From contig JARCOQ010000003.1 in the NCBI GenBank assembly GCA_029207755.1, forward strand, positions 93,326,646 through 93,390,645: a stretch of 64,000 nucleotides of DNA, in the 5' to 3' direction. Both the position numbers and the translations under genes were made by a program. The DNA comes from Chamaea fasciata. Lineage: Eukaryota > Chordata > Aves > Passeriformes > Sylviidae. Below, piece by piece: positions 48,369 to 62,259 of the stretch. Under the pieces are notes generated by a model. It saw only the letters and a list, made by a program, of their open reading frames with translations. It ran no database searches and was not told where the DNA came from. The stretch's first letter is position 1. Each line of letters starts with the position of its first letter.

Positions 48369-51300
48369 GTGTTAGAAGAGATATGTTTTTAGCCTGTAAG
48401 TGTGCATTAGTAGCAGCCTTGTGCTTTAATCTTGCTCCAGTTCTAAGAAGGCCTAATGCATGTTTGTATGGCAGCTTCTGAAGGCCAGCTTTGTTAATGT
48501 TAACTACTGACTTCTTCAAATGCTTGTTGCATATTTATAGCTTCATATAAATTAAAAGATTGGTAACTAGCGGTGAGGTTCCTCATCTCTGCAGCAGTCC
48601 TAATTATTCACACAGCCCTGTGGTGAGGTTTCTAAAGCCATGCTAGAACAATGGACGCTGTGCACTGGTGATCTTAGAGCAGTCTCTCTTCACAGATCAA
48701 TTATTCCCAGCATCTCCCTTGGTATTACAAATGAAAGACAAAACAGTGCATGCAAATTCAAGCACATAAAAAAATAAATCGTGTTCTTTCCTCTGTTAAT
48801 GCCTTTGATCAGAAATTCAGGATTATCTGTTACAGGCTTCACATATGAACCCAATAGAATGTGTTTCATTAGAGGAGAATACCACCACCTGAAGGACTGA
48901 ACTCTTTTGAGTTTTGGAGGGAGTGCAGCTGCTCATGAAGATTAGGTAGAAAGAGAGGAGTAACAGATGCACTTGACTGCTGAAAGCACTGTAAAAGTGC
49001 AGTTGAGCACAAATCCCCAAGGGAAATACACCTTACTGCCTCCTTCAGGTGGGGAGAGAATAAACCCATACTGACTTCTAAGTCACTTCTCTCTCTACCT
49101 CCTCTTTTCTGCTTATTTTCTTTTCTTTCTTGATGCATTTTCTCTTCTTCTACTAGAACTTCCTGATTTTCTTTTTCAGTGCCCAACTTGCAAGTATTTT
49201 AAGTCTGGCTTCATGTAGCTGAAACCTGTCAAAAGCTATAACTACCCTTCCCAGAAGGGTAGAGTATAAGGGCACCTAAAACCCCCAGTCTGACACCAAT
49301 CGCCAGCAGCCAGTCCCCCCAGCAACTGGCAGTCAGTCCATGCAGTACTCACACACATGGATGAAGAATGACATGACACAGATATACAGTTAAGAAAGAT
49401 TTGAATGAAGACAGGACAGACTGTAGTGATCAGGCACAGGGCTCAGTCAGATATGTGTACTTTATATGCCATCAGCCCCATTTATAGCCCTTTCTAGGTG
49501 ATCCTCCCTTTGTTCCTCTGATTTCTTCCCCTAAACATTTCTTCATCACTTTATGCAGGTCTACCAATTCTCACACCTCTGGTTCAGCACTCAGGATCTT
49601 CACCCACCCCATCCCAACATCTCCAGGTAAAATCTTCTCACACTCCACATATCCTCACACAGATAATGTGGAAATTATCTGCTCTTGTTTCACAGAGGAA
49701 AAAGAGGAGGAAAGGAATACACAGCAAATCACACGTCAGTGCCTGCATGATGAGTCCAACATGAGAGCTATGCAAACGTCAAAGGGTATCAAGTTCAGGC
49801 ATATCCCATATTCAAGGTCATTGAACTTTTTATGGCATATCCAACAGTTCATGTCACTGAAAGCACATAGCTGTGATGTGTGTCGCATGTCACACAATAT
49901 ACTGCCTGACATATATGACCATAACTGTACTTTAGAATAATGAACTTTTACTGTATTCCTGGAAGCAGGTAACTCTCATTACAAAAATTATGATTTTTAA
50001 TTCAGAACTAAATGACTTCATCCACAAATGCTCCAAGAAATGAAGATCTGACAAGATTTCACTGTAAATGGGCAAGAACTATTGCAAATGCAGATCAGAC
50101 ACAATTTTCTTAAGGAAATATCAGCTGGACCCCTTAATTCCTGTTCCTCACTACTGCTCGATATCTTTGATTCTGTAGCTGTTGTAAACAAAAAGAATGG
50201 GTTTACCATGGGCAAATATAACAAGAAGTGTGCTAAGATTGACAGTCTCAGGCAGGTGCCAAATTTACACTGTTTTGATAGATTTACATATTTTTAGTAA
50301 GAACAAAGAAAGAAACCACTGCTTAGTAGAAGTGTTAATGAACCATTCTGATTCTTCTTCAACTGCTCAGTAGTTAAGCAACTAGTTGCTTCTCCAGGTC
50401 GTTAAGAGCAATGCCATAGTGCATAAAAACAAAGCAGTATTTCATTACAAAATCATACAGAAGAGACCTACTTGATTATTCCATCTCAATCTCCAACTAC
50501 TCTTTCTGTCTATGGTCCATATAATGGTGCTTTGGGTCAAGCTACATTTGGAGGTGACCTGTTCTCTCCATTCATGCTACTGCTCCTCCTGTATAACCAT
50601 GAGTATTCCTAATGGGGAGACTTTGCTGAAATCTTTGTCAATGCCATTTAACTATTTAATCTTCTCACTCTTTGCCATTGAGTTGTCACTCACTACATCA
50701 GTCGTCCACTAGCATCCTTGACTCATTTGACAGCGTCAGACTCATTGCATTTCAAAGGGTGTATTTACCCAAATAAAAACTGTGAGATTCCCCATACAAA
50801 CACTGTTCATATTAAACAAAACTTAGAAAAGTTATTCTTAATTTGTTCTTCTTTTTTTCATAATTCATCCAGACTAGATCTTGTTTCACATACTGGCCTG
50901 CTGAATATTCCTCTACAACTGTATTTTAATTACAAGGTAATGTTTATGTTACTCATTGAAAAACTTACAGATATAAGTAGATATATTTTGATTTCTACCT
51001 TTCTAATATCTGCATCAAACAATTTTTCTATTATTCTTAACTTTAATCTGAGATAGCTGTGTGTTCCAGATACACAGATAGCTTGAGATTGCATTAAATT
51101 TTTTTGCACCCTCTGTTTCTTTTACTCTGATTTTCTACTGCAATTAGGCAGCATTAAGTACCAGGAGCAGCATCTGGTATCTACTGTAACATATCCTAAA
51201 TAAATGGTAGGCAGATTCAGAGAGCTGCAAGACCAAAGCAGGCTTTCATCCAGCTTAATAAATATCTTGAGGCTTACGTCACATCAGAACGGCACAGAAT

Positions 51301-52524
51301 GTAAAGCTCTGAATGCTTAGGACAGCTGTCCTCCTTCCCTGCCTCGGTGGCCTTTCTGATTACTCTTGTATCCAATCCCATCCACTGGCAGTGTTTCCCA
51401 AGTGACACAAATACTGCAGCAGAGAAGGAGATGAAAAAATCCTGAGCTGAGTGTGGTCGTCAAGATATCTGGGTATTTATGACAGGACAACAACAGCAAC
51501 ATCACAACATCACAGAAACCACTGAGGTTGCCTAGAACCCAAACAAGTTCTGTGAGTACAGATTGTTGTTCTTTACCTGACAAAGGGACCCAAATCAGCT
51601 GCTTAGAATTTTCAATGCATAGGAACTCTTGACTGGAAACATACAGTTTGAGGGCAGAGTATCATAGTTATCATTGTCCAATTTATACCTCAGAGTCTAT
51701 TCACTTGTGCTGGCGACTTTTGTGCAGTGACACCATGCAATTGAAAAATACATGGTTAAAACACCAGCTGGCTGAAGTACTTATACTATAAAAGGAAATA
51801 GGTGTTAATTTGGATATATCCAGGAACCAATCCTTACTTATTGCTCACACTTTTCTCCAACTCTTACTTATGTTTAGTGCATGTAAAAAAAGTGCTTTTT
51901 TTCCTAGAGTTTAAATTTACTTAGCATTACCTTCCACACAGTAGTTTTTTGTTGGCTTCTCAGATTTAAAAAACCACCTTATTTTCTTCCTCTGAAGGTG
52001 CTCACCCTCAAACTTCACCTTCCCACTCTTACTGCACTGCAATTGCTAGACAGAATATTGGTTTCTGACTGTATTCTGGCAGCGCAGCCTACGAGCACAA
52101 AGAAGTCAGGACTTCTGTGAACATGGTAGGAAAAACTGAAAGAATTAAACCAAGTTTGGGTTTTAGCTTTATAGCTTTTAGCTTTTTGGGTTTTAGTTTT
52201 ATACAGTTGTAATCTTCCAGATGTGTGAAAAAAGAGAATGATTCATTGAAGATATTGCAAGCAGGCAATGAAGTAACAAGGAAATTGGAACTATGTGTTC
52301 ACATAATAGTGGATAGTCAACCAGAGATGAGAGACAGACATAGGTCATGCTAAATATTAAGCAGTGGAAGAAATAGTTTGCAGTGATACCTTACCAGCAG
52401 CGTGCCTTTGTGCCTTTCTCCAACTTCTTAAACTTAGCATAAAAGAATTGGGCTGCTTTTTCTAGAGTTGAAATTTGCCTGTCATTACCTTCCATGCAGT
52501 AGTTTATATCAGAGAAGCAATATG
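48369..52524. other. Intergenic DNA, no gene seen
   Basis: Short ORFs here have no recognisable product and no splice context. The stretch ends with the diverged local duplication (51845-52510) described separately. Confidence 0.55.
51845..52510 (+). repeat. Diverged direct duplication, period about 555 bases
   Basis: Two blocks match imperfectly: one around 51851-51955 and one around 52406-52512. Both share CTCCAACT, the C/TCTAGAGTT..AAATTT segment, CATTACCTTCCA and GCAGTAGTTT or ACAGTAGTTT. They look like an old tandem copy or two copies of one unknown repeat. Confidence 0.5.
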
Positions 52525-53152
52525 AACTTGCCAGAAGTGTGTCTTTCTGGCCAAGAAGGCCAATAATATCCTGGGGTGTATTAGAAAGAGCATTGCCAGC
52601 AGGTCACATGAGGTGACCCTGCCCCTTGCTCAGCCCTGGTGAAGCCATGTCTGGAGTGCTGTGTCCAGTTCTGGGCTCCTCAGGACAAGAGGACCATTCA
52701 GCCCCTGGAGCAGGTCCAGCAGAGGGCTGTGAAAATGATTAAGTGCCTGGAACATCTTGTACAAGGAAAGACTGAGGGAACTGGGTCTGTTCAGCCTCGA
52801 GAAGAGATGACTGAGATGGCTACAGGTTTCTGAAGGGAGGGTGCCAGAGAATGTTTCCAGGCTCTGCTCAGTGGTGCCCAGCAATAGGACAAGAAATGGG
52901 CAGAAACTGATGCACTGGAAGTTCCACATGAACATGAGGAAGAACTTCTTTACTGTGCAGATGACTGAGCACTGGGACGGATTGCCCAGAAAAGTTGTGG
53001 AGTCTTCTTCACTGGCGATATTCAAGAACCATTTGGGCACAATCCGGTGCCATGTGCTCTAGGATGGCCCTACTTGAGCAGGGAGATTGGACCACAGGAT
53101 CTACTGTGGTCCCTTCCATATGGTTCATACTCTGACTCTGCAATTCTGTTAC
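52525..53152 (+). mobile_element. CR1 LINE 3' fragment
   Basis: Plus-strand CR1 blocks in order: CTGGCCAAGAAGGCCAATAA, ATCCTGGGGTGTATTAGAAA, GTCCAGTTCTGGGCTCCTCA, GTTCAGCCTCGAGAAGAG, GGAAGAACTTCTTTACTGTG, ending in a CTCTGACTCTGCAATTCTG terminus. It is 5'-truncated and its ORF is broken. Confidence 0.93.
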
Positions 53153-54961
53153 AAAAAAAATAATATTTCAGAAAGAGGAAGTATGTAGGAAAAGGAACCT
53201 TACCAAAAGGACAATTTAGGATTATAGTATTTTCAGAAGTTTTCTGGGAAATGCTAATTAAGGAACCTGCATTGCATTCCTAAACTGTAATATAAAAGCT
53301 TTGACTTGAGCTTCAGCTTTATGTCTGTAAAAAGACAAATATCCATTGCAGATGTTTTTAACTGCCTAATCCTAGCATAAAGAGGTAAAGAGCATAAAGC
53401 TGATTGTGACAGCTGCTGGTGAAGAGACCACCTGACAGCTTGGAAGATTTTGTCTTTGCAGGAATCATGAAAGCCAGTAAATTGAGGCCTGTGTAAGAGA
53501 AAGAAAGAGCTCTGTTCTGGAGTTGGTGAATTTACATGGGCAACAAAATATGATGGCTGGTTTTCTGTGCACTTTTGATCAATCACACACTTTAAACTCG
53601 TGTATGATACATGTGGAACAGAAATACTGCCTCCTTTTTCAGCTGGAAAAAAACTGTCACTGAAAAGAGAACAGACTACACGTAATCTCTCTAATAGCAG
53701 AAAGGAATGAATGTGCAGTGTTGCTCCCTTTCAAACAGAAGTATGACAGGAATTTCCTCATGTGTCACATACCCTGGGAAACAATTGTGCCTCATGACAA
53801 CCACATAGAAATAGTCCACTAAAGCTCAATGCTTAAGTAACAAAGAGCAGCTCTCTCAACAGTTTGACTTCTGATTAGCTGTGTGCCTTATTCATTATTA
53901 CTGTTTGCTATTCCACCTCCTCACACCTCCCCATAACTCCCTTAATAATTCTCCAGAAGAAAGGAAAGGGAGATGTCCAGATGTCCCATCATTAGTGCCA
54001 GCCCAGTGGAGCTGACATGAGACAATGATCAGGATGACAATGCCACTATCTCTCACCACTCAGACACATAACAAGCAGGGTAACACACAACTTATCAATA
54101 TTACTAATAATGACATCCATTAGTCTTCTGATGCGTCTCTCTACAGCCAGCCAAAGCTCCTGCTGGTGGAACTCACAGGCACATAGAACATGGTGGGTTA
54201 ATTCTGGTCCTGAAAGCAGCCCTCCACATCCAGCTCTTCTGAATTCACAGCTGCAGAGGTGCTATATTCTTCCCACAGAAGACTTGACCTGAAATTGGGT
54301 AAGAGGATGGAAACTGCTCTGGGGAGCAGCAGAACACATACATTTGCTTTGTTCCTTAGACCTTTCCTAATAACCGGCTATATGCTGTAGACAGGGCAAG
54401 GACACCAAATGTACCCCTAGGCCTGGTATAATAAAGTCATTCTTATGTTAAGAAAAAAGTTACATAATATGCACCAGGGAGGTTAAGGAGGAAAAGGTCA
54501 AAGAATTGATCTGCAGAATTGATCTCCAGAAGCTAATGAATATTTGCTTGGTGAATGTAATCTGTTAAAAGAAAAGAATAGAGAACAGCAACCAAGTAAG
54601 GAGAAAAGATAAATCATCGTGTATGAAAGAGATCTGGAGAGGAACCAAGTACCATGATATCTTTTCAGTCAGATACATTACAACTAAAGATCAACACCAA
54701 AGATCAGCAACTTCCTCCGGGAAATAATTTAAATGGCAGCTATCCAACTACAGCTGCTTGTAAAAGTTGTTTAAAATTAATAATATCCAGAATCACCTCA
54801 GATTTCTTTAAGGAAGTTTCATGACTTGATAATTCTGGCCACCATTGACTTGATAAAATTCTGGCCACCAATTACAAGACTACCAACTAGTATTTCATTT
54901 ACCATACTCGGAATAATTGTCACGTGCATTATTGAAATTTGTGTACATAAGCATTTACCAA
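53153..54961. other. Intergenic DNA, no gene seen
   Basis: Nothing recognisable on either strand. Confidence 0.55.
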
Positions 54962-55150
54962 TATACCATGACAATGATTAAGGAATTAGAGCAACTGATA
55001 CACAGGGAGAGGATGAGAAACCTTGGCTGCTCATCCTAGAGAAAAGAAATTTCAGGGGATTTTATGAATGTGTATAAATACCTAAAGGGAGGGTGTAAAG
55101 AAGACAGAGCCAAGCTCTTCCTAGTGATGCTCAGCAATGTGATAAACTGT
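54962..55150 (+). mobile_element. Short CR1 fragment, truncated at both ends
   Basis: It matches the CR1 segment with GAGAAACCTTGGCTGCTCAT, TGTGTATAAATACCTAAAGG and GAGGGTGTAAAGAAGACAGA, then breaks off after GATGCTCAGCAATG. Both the 5' part and the usual 3' terminus are missing. Confidence 0.8.
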
Positions 55151-58100
55151 AGATTGGCTCTGGGGAACTGAGATGTGGCCACAGACAGGGCAGAAGGAGG
55201 CTCTTATTAACTCCAAAGTTACGTTTGGGAAGGAAAGTTGGTGAAAGTCTCCTCCATACCTCTGACTGTTCTTCAAACACATTGCTTTGTGTTGGCCATC
55301 AGTGAAACTGCTTTGATCAGGAAATGTCTACTGCCTTCATTGTACCACAGAATATAGCATTTGGTGAATAAAGAATCCAAAATAACAGAGCAAAGCTTCC
55401 ATCATATAGCATTTGGTCCATTGGTCCATTCCAATGCTGGATTTTATTTTAAAGCTTCATTTAACTTCTGCAATATAATATTACTCACAAACTCCAGTTT
55501 CAAATAGGCAAGTTTCAGTGATTTCGATATTGCAAATTATTTGAACTTCATGCTGCAGTTAAATGATAAATATTGAACTTCATATTAAATATCATATTTA
55601 TAGTATATTAAATATTAGTTAGCATTCAACAGGTAGGTACATTTGTGGATATGGAATTGCTAGCAAAGGCTTTTCAGGACCATGGAGGACTTTTGGGCAA
55701 CAATGAAGGTGTATTTACATTGGTTATGAATTCTTGGGATACGCTTCTATCTTCCCTTTCACAGTGGGAAAGTGCAGGACAGCAGATCAGCCACGGGTGT
55801 AGGGCCCAACCCTGTAGTTTGAGAAAGAGATGTTTGTACCATGTAGTTTGAGGAAGAGATGAGAGGGCAGCCATGAGCCAGGAGAGTGGCTGGATGGGAG
55901 GCTGCTCCCACTAGCCTTGGGGCTGTCATTGCTGGTGGTTCACCAAGCCCAAGATCGAGGTCAGAATAAAGGAAGCATTTTCCAAAGGTCTCCTCAGGGA
56001 CAGCCTGCCCTCTGAGCTGGAGACAGCCACAGCCCTTGGCCATGCAGCTCGAGATTTAGCACTCTGCATCTGCACATCCCCTCATCTCTGTGCTCTTTAG
56101 GAGGGCCTGAGGCTCTGTTCCTCTGCTCCAGCTCCTCCTCTTTGGTATTGACTTCTACATGGAATAAAAAGAGACTGAATTTTCCCTCTCCAAATGGCTG
56201 TTTTGACATTGTGCCCAATCTCTCTAAAATTTGAATATTAAATATCAAATGGAAATAACTTATCTAGGAGACCATATAGAATAAACCTGGGATGCAACAC
56301 TCCACACAGGCAAGAGAAGGGCTTCCACTTGTCATTAGTATCTCAGTACTGTTTCAGTTTAAGGACTTTTTCTGAAACACAGAATTCAGAGTGAAAAAAG
56401 ACATTTGCTATCTAGTCTAGAGTGGAATATATATATATATTTGTGATACAAAGTTTCTCTCACAAATAAGATCTATTTCTTAAAAATTGTTTAAGTAGTC
56501 ACCTCTGTCAGACCTTCATGCCTTTCCTGGGTCAATTTTTGGTCAGTGTAATGGGACTTACGGGACCATTCCAGCTGCTGTAACTCCAGGACTGTGCTTC
56601 AGATCATTTATTCTGAAAGTCATTTTTTTTCCAGGATCATTTATTTTGGAAACTATTTTAGTCCCTACAGGCTGAGTGAAGGAAAAAAAAATTTGGAGCT
56701 TCGCCAAGATTTGCAGCTAAAGATCTTTCCCACTCTCCACATGACTCCTGAGACAGCATAAAACTAACCTAGGCTAACAAAATAGGGAAATGTAAGTGTG
56801 TTGTTAAAAGGATGCCAGTTATAGAAGCTAAAGAGCAAAAGAAAGAGGCTGAAAACCAATAAAAAAATAATTGAAAAGATATGACAGTAATAATAAATAA
56901 GAAATTATTTGTCAATCGCTCTTTCATGCTAAAACACACTCACATATTGTCTTTAAAAACTCTCCCTTCTTTATAAATAACAAAACAAAGGGTCAGATTT
57001 TCAAGGCATGAAAAGCTACTTCACTTGTCTTTTCCACACACACGCTAAATTTAGAAAGAAAAAACATCGGCCACAAAAAAATAACTAAGACAAAGAGATG
57101 TTCAAGGTCAGCAGTCAAAGCATGAAAAGGCCTCTTTCTCAACCATGGTCTTTTTATTTTAGCCAGGCTCTCCTTTATCTTCCAGTATCTCTACCTTGGG
57201 AATTTCATGCATAGTTTTTAAATAACCCCACTAAGCAGATTAATAAAAATAATCAGCCTATCATTTATAATTTATATATTTTGTGAAATAACTCTGTTAC
57301 ACAAATGCAGAAGTACCCAATCTCCAACCCTTATGCTGCTCTCTGAAGATACAGATAGCACAGAAACACTTCAGAAAGTGCATTTATTTGGGTTCATTTT
57401 AAATTGAAAGACCACTAGCTATATTACAGACACTGTCTTCAAACACAGCTAGTTCTCTGAAACACATTTGCCAGAGAAAACAGCTTTGTCCTTACCAGAT
57501 AGGTTAGCTATTTCCTTCTTTCTTTTTATTTTCAAAAGGCAAAATATTAGCCGTGGCCACATGTTTTGTCTAGCTATTCATCTTACTCCCTTGGGCTACT
57601 CTGAATGACTTAAGTGTAATTGAAATCCAAATTTGGCTCACTAAATTCATTTGGCAGATGGACTAGGAAAATGTCATTTGTAAAAGTAACTCAGATAAAA
57701 TCTTTTTTCATTTATCAAGACATTTTCTTTTCCTAATAAATGCGTATAACAAACAGGTCCTGTCAGAACAGTTACCTTTGTGGCATCTGGCATATAAGCA
57801 CTTCTGTCAAGACAAAATACATATTTAAAATTTTTGGCTCTGACAGACCTTTTAGTGTGGCTGGAATGTTTTCCATTTTAAAGTTTACCTAAGAAGCCTC
57901 TTAACTTATGAATAACTTCACAGAGTACTACCCATATCCTTGTGTCACTTACCAATGACTGCAGCACACTCAGTGAAATAATGCAGCCATTCCACTAATA
58001 AAAGAAATGCAGGGGTACAGAGAAGAAATTGATGGTTTCTCTTCTCTCCTCTTATCCTTTCTTTTTTTCTTTTTTCCCCCCATGATTGGGGTATATATCC

Positions 58101-59974
58101 ACTGCCTTACGAAAATCCTTCAGCACAAAATGTGAAGTAACATTGTCTTTGTAGAGAGAAAGTAAAAAAAAAGTTCACTGACAGCAGTGAAAAAACAATT
58201 ATTTCATTTGTGATTATTAAGCTCAGTAGGAAATTTTTTGTATCAGCTCCTTTTCCTGCTTTTCTCAGCATCACAAATAAAGTTGCCCTTGTTGCTGTTC
58301 AGTAGAAGCCACTACCCACTAGATGGGGCCCCAAGGCAAGAAGTTCTCAGCTCACAACGCCAGGTTCACTCTCAGAAGCTGCATTTCCAGAGGAAAATTA
58401 TTATAATAAAGGCAAAAAGTGGTCAGAAATATCAGAAGCCCAAGTGTGTTTAAAAGTTCGAGCTGAATTTTTAATTTAGTTCAGAAGGATACTTAAATTC
58501 TACTAGCACCTATAGCAGAAGGAAAGCACAGACCCTCTACCACACAAATTCTTGGCTACCTAATCCTTAAACCCAACATTCTTAAAAGACAAAAACCAAC
58601 CAAACAAACAAACAAAAAATAGTCCCTGTATTTAACCAATAAAATGCAGAAGATTTTTCCTGTAACTGATCTGACTACACAGAACTGTAGCTACACCTAC
58701 TCCCAGGGGAGGACAAGCACGAAATCATGTGTAACAAATAGCACCATGTGTTTCTTCACTGTTGGTCCAGACAGCAGCAATGCCAACATCCCTTAGGAAA
58801 ACATGTTTCCAACAAGCTACAATCCTCAGAGACATTTCAGCTCTATCTTGGTCTGCTGGGAACTCAGCTTCTCACAGAAATGAATCAGCTTCCCTGCCCA
58901 GATTCTGCTTCACAGGTACACATAGACCTACAGAAAATACTGATCTTCACATATTTAAAGAGAGAAGGGGTCACAAAACAAAAGTCTCTGCACTTCACAG
59001 CCAGAGACATAACCACTGATCCAAGACATTATTGTGATTTTTATTCACTTTGATGTACAACTGTTTTTCATTTAATCCACTCAAAGCTGATAGTCAGCCA
59101 ATGATTTACCATCTTGTAAACAATTGTCCTATAATGTGAGTGCAGATTGCTATTATATAGCTTATCCCCACCTATTGTATCCCCATCTGAACTCATTACC
59201 ATGGACTGTCTTTACTGTCAGTGGAGAAAATCCCTCCACAAATGCAGTTCATCCCATTCCAGACTAAAAATTGTCCTCCTAGGCTAAGTAGTTCAGACAT
59301 ACATGCCAAAGTGGCAGAGGTCTTAGAGGTGTGCAAAAACAGCCACTGCATCTGCTTCTCAGAGGACATTGCTCTTAGCCTTGTTCTACAGCACATGCAG
59401 TAGCCCTCTGAGTAAGGACATGAGCTTTTCTCTCAGATTGATCAGATTTGCAAAGTAATTTTATTTTTGTATATCATCACTGCACAGCAGCAAGTGCAGT
59501 GATGGGCACCAGCCCTTGGCTCAGTGAAGACAACATAGACTTGTTCATGCCAAAATGGATAACAGGCAAGCTGAAGCTGGCTGAGTTGTTATCCTGTGTA
59601 TGTCTGCCTGGATCAGACCCTGGAGAGGCAGCCTTCTCTAAAGGCAACTTCTGAAAGGAGAACACACTGTCTACTCGTCAAGCTAACAAGAGATTCCCAG
59701 GCATGGTAATTCAGTCATCAATACTGAAACAGAATTCGAATAACCCTCTTTTGGACTATAAGACATGGCACTTCCCCAAACAATTCCTGAGTACAGGCAG
59801 GATTCAGCCTTAGCAAGGCATTGTTGCCCATAGAGGCTTGAAGGAAGTCCTGTATTACTAGGTAAATAGCTTTACAGTGCAGTATAAAGTAGTCCTAGGA
59901 ATGCCAGTAGTTCTAGGGATCAACCATGACAGCCATAAACCTGTTCATTTTAATAGTACTTACACAAATATATG
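55151..59974. other. Intergenic DNA, no gene seen
   Basis: It includes a GC-richer patch (about 55640-56130) with a 20-base motif repeated at a 29-base interval. No exon or RNA gene is recognised. Confidence 0.55.
55813..55861 (+). repeat. Two-copy direct repeat, 20-base unit at 29-base spacing
   Basis: TGTAGTTTGAGAAAGAGATG (55813-55832) recurs with one change (55842-55861). It is read directly; the origin is unknown. Confidence 0.85.
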
Positions 59975-59985
59975 TCTATCTATCC

Positions 59986-60028
<43 letters not shown>

Positions 60029-60046
60029 CATCTATCTATCCATCTA
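59975..60046. repeat. Tetranucleotide microsatellite (TCTA)n
   Basis: About 18 TCTA units with three TCCA interruptions. It is read directly. Confidence 0.95.
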
Positions 60047-62254
60047 ATGATACCAGAATCTGGTAGACTTAAAAATGGAACAGTTGCTGAGAATAAAAAC
60101 TGCTAAGCAATACTGGAGTGAGGGCAGGAGAGAGGCAAGTAACACAGGAGGAGTATGGAGGTGAAGCAGCTTGTCCATACTATGGCAGAGTCACCAACCA
60201 TCTTGGAAGTCTGTAACTCTAGCAGGGGAGAACAGCATACCATAAGAAAACGGACAAAATTCAAATGAAGATATGGAATCATTAAAGTGTAAATTCAGGG
60301 TATAACTGGAGCAAAGAAACTAAAACAGACAAGATTTGTCTATGTTCACACATAGGCTGGAATAGGAGAAGGAACATGAGGTCCAGATAACACTGAATAT
60401 TTACGGTGACCAAAATAAGAAAGTGCTTCTGAACAGGCAGGCCTGGAAGAGCCACAAGTTCCTGATGACAACTAAGCCTTCTTCAGGAGCTGTGCAGAGC
60501 AGGTCCACACTGAAGAATGCCATCTCTCTGCTTTACAGCACTTTCAAAACAGACTCTCGTCCCATCCAGTAATATAAGGAAGGGAGAAGAAGTTCTATTA
60601 CTTCATGCTCATGTATGTGGCAGCTTTTCTTTGCTGCCTCCTACACTTCATCTGCCACTGCTTTAAGTCTGCCCACTCACCCCCTTTCACATGGTTCTTG
60701 TAAAGCTCTGTGCCAGATATTCCTTTGTCACCTGCATGCCTTGTTTTGCCAAGGTCACTTTCTCACCTGCATCATCAATTGTTCTTTCTCCTCACATCCT
60801 TTTAATGAATCATTTAATCAATCAATCAATCGTTTTCCATGTTTTTTATTCTCTTTGAAGGCTTTTCATTCTCCAAACTACTTTTCTCCTGTGCTTTATT
60901 AGACTATAGTCTGCTGAGCTCTCTTCAAAGTTCAGCATGAGATTACATGTGAGTGGGTGAGCCCATAAGCTCTCAGACAGTGCTCTCAAGATAAGTAAAA
61001 GCATATATTGTTATAAACATGGCATCTTTGTTCAATTATTCCTGAAATTACTCAATAGTACTGTATGGCCTAAAGACAATTCTAGAACTTACAAAATACA
61101 GAGTACTGTATTTTAGGCATTGAGATTTTTAGTAATAAACTAATTTGAAAATAAGAATGTTGTGCAACTTTAGGTAGATTAATAGGAATATTACTACCTT
61201 AAAAAACTGTCATACTATCCAACCTGAATATTTCTAGCTGGAGACTAAGCAAAAATTAATCTGACTTCTTTCTGCATTTCCTAAAGAAATAAAGAGATCA
61301 ACCAATCATTGATAGCACTGTTTTGCATAATGAAAGACTTTTCATGTTCCTCACTCAGAGTTTCCTTTTCTAAAACAAACATAGCCAGTGTTCTGAAACT
61401 TTCTTTATTTCCCAAAACTCATGTTGCTTCCCTCTGAACTCTCTTCACTGAGTTCACATTTCCAGCCAAGTACAATGCCTGAAAGGAAGTGCAATATTTC
61501 AGCCAATCTCACCCATGCAATTAATCCTCATTTTACAAATAATGCTCCTGTTCAGACTTTTTAGCTAAATGGCAGATTTTTCTTTGATATATAACAGACT
61601 CACATGGTAACCCAATATCCTTTGCTTTCCCATACTATCCTGAGGGACTTGATAGGATTCTGTCACCTGGCCAGCTGCACCCTACCCCCATTTCACATTT
61701 AATTTCACATGCACAAGAAAAGCATTTAGTGTCATTTATGACTTTTGCTCAAGGTGTGAAGGGAATGCCTTTCTTTTTTTTCACTCAGCTTAGGAATAGT
61801 CCACAGCATTCTTGCCGTACTGCAGGCCCCTTGCTTTTTGCTATATCTGCATGACTTCATCCCCAGAAAAAGATGCATACTGAGACACTTTGTGTGATAA
61901 AGCACTTCTGGAGAGCAAACTCCTCCTCGTTCTCATGAAGCTCATTTTTATTGCCAGCCGTGGCATATGGGAGAAAAGACACACAGCCTCCCTGTGGGTG
62001 ACACAGAAGATAAGATCTGTGGAGGTAGCAGGGGGAAACTGATACATTTGTTACTACAAGGCAGGGAACAACATGACACAGACCTAATGGCTAAACCAGG
62101 AATAGTATCCAGAACCTTGTCCAGAAAGAGATGAAAAGACTATATGGCATTAAAAAATAAAACAACAACAAAAAAAACTAACCCAAACCCAGAACTAAAC
62201 AAAAACAAAAACAAAAACAAAAACCCCGTGAAGCTTATTTCAAGTATCACATTG
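60047..62254. other. Intergenic DNA, no gene seen
   Basis: Apart from the probable old CR1 relic at 61390-61800 and an AAAAAC run (about 62199-62224), nothing is recognised. Confidence 0.55.
61390..61800 (-). mobile_element. Probable very old CR1/L3-type LINE relic
   Basis: The plus strand shows the order of blocks seen in reverse-complement old CR1/L3 elements: CCCTCTGAACTCTCTTCACT, AGGAAGTGCAATATTTCAGC, a CTCCTGTTCAGACTTTTTAGC section, GACTCACATGGTAACCCAAT with TATCCTTTGC, and a CACATTTAATTTCACATG stretch. Similarity is judged by eye and heavily eroded. Confidence 0.45.
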
Positions 62255-62259
62255 CCTAA

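Noticed and set aside
52630..53040. 136-codon minus-strand ORF, the longest in the window
   Set aside because: It is the antisense of a CR1 fragment; the sense strand carries the CR1 words.
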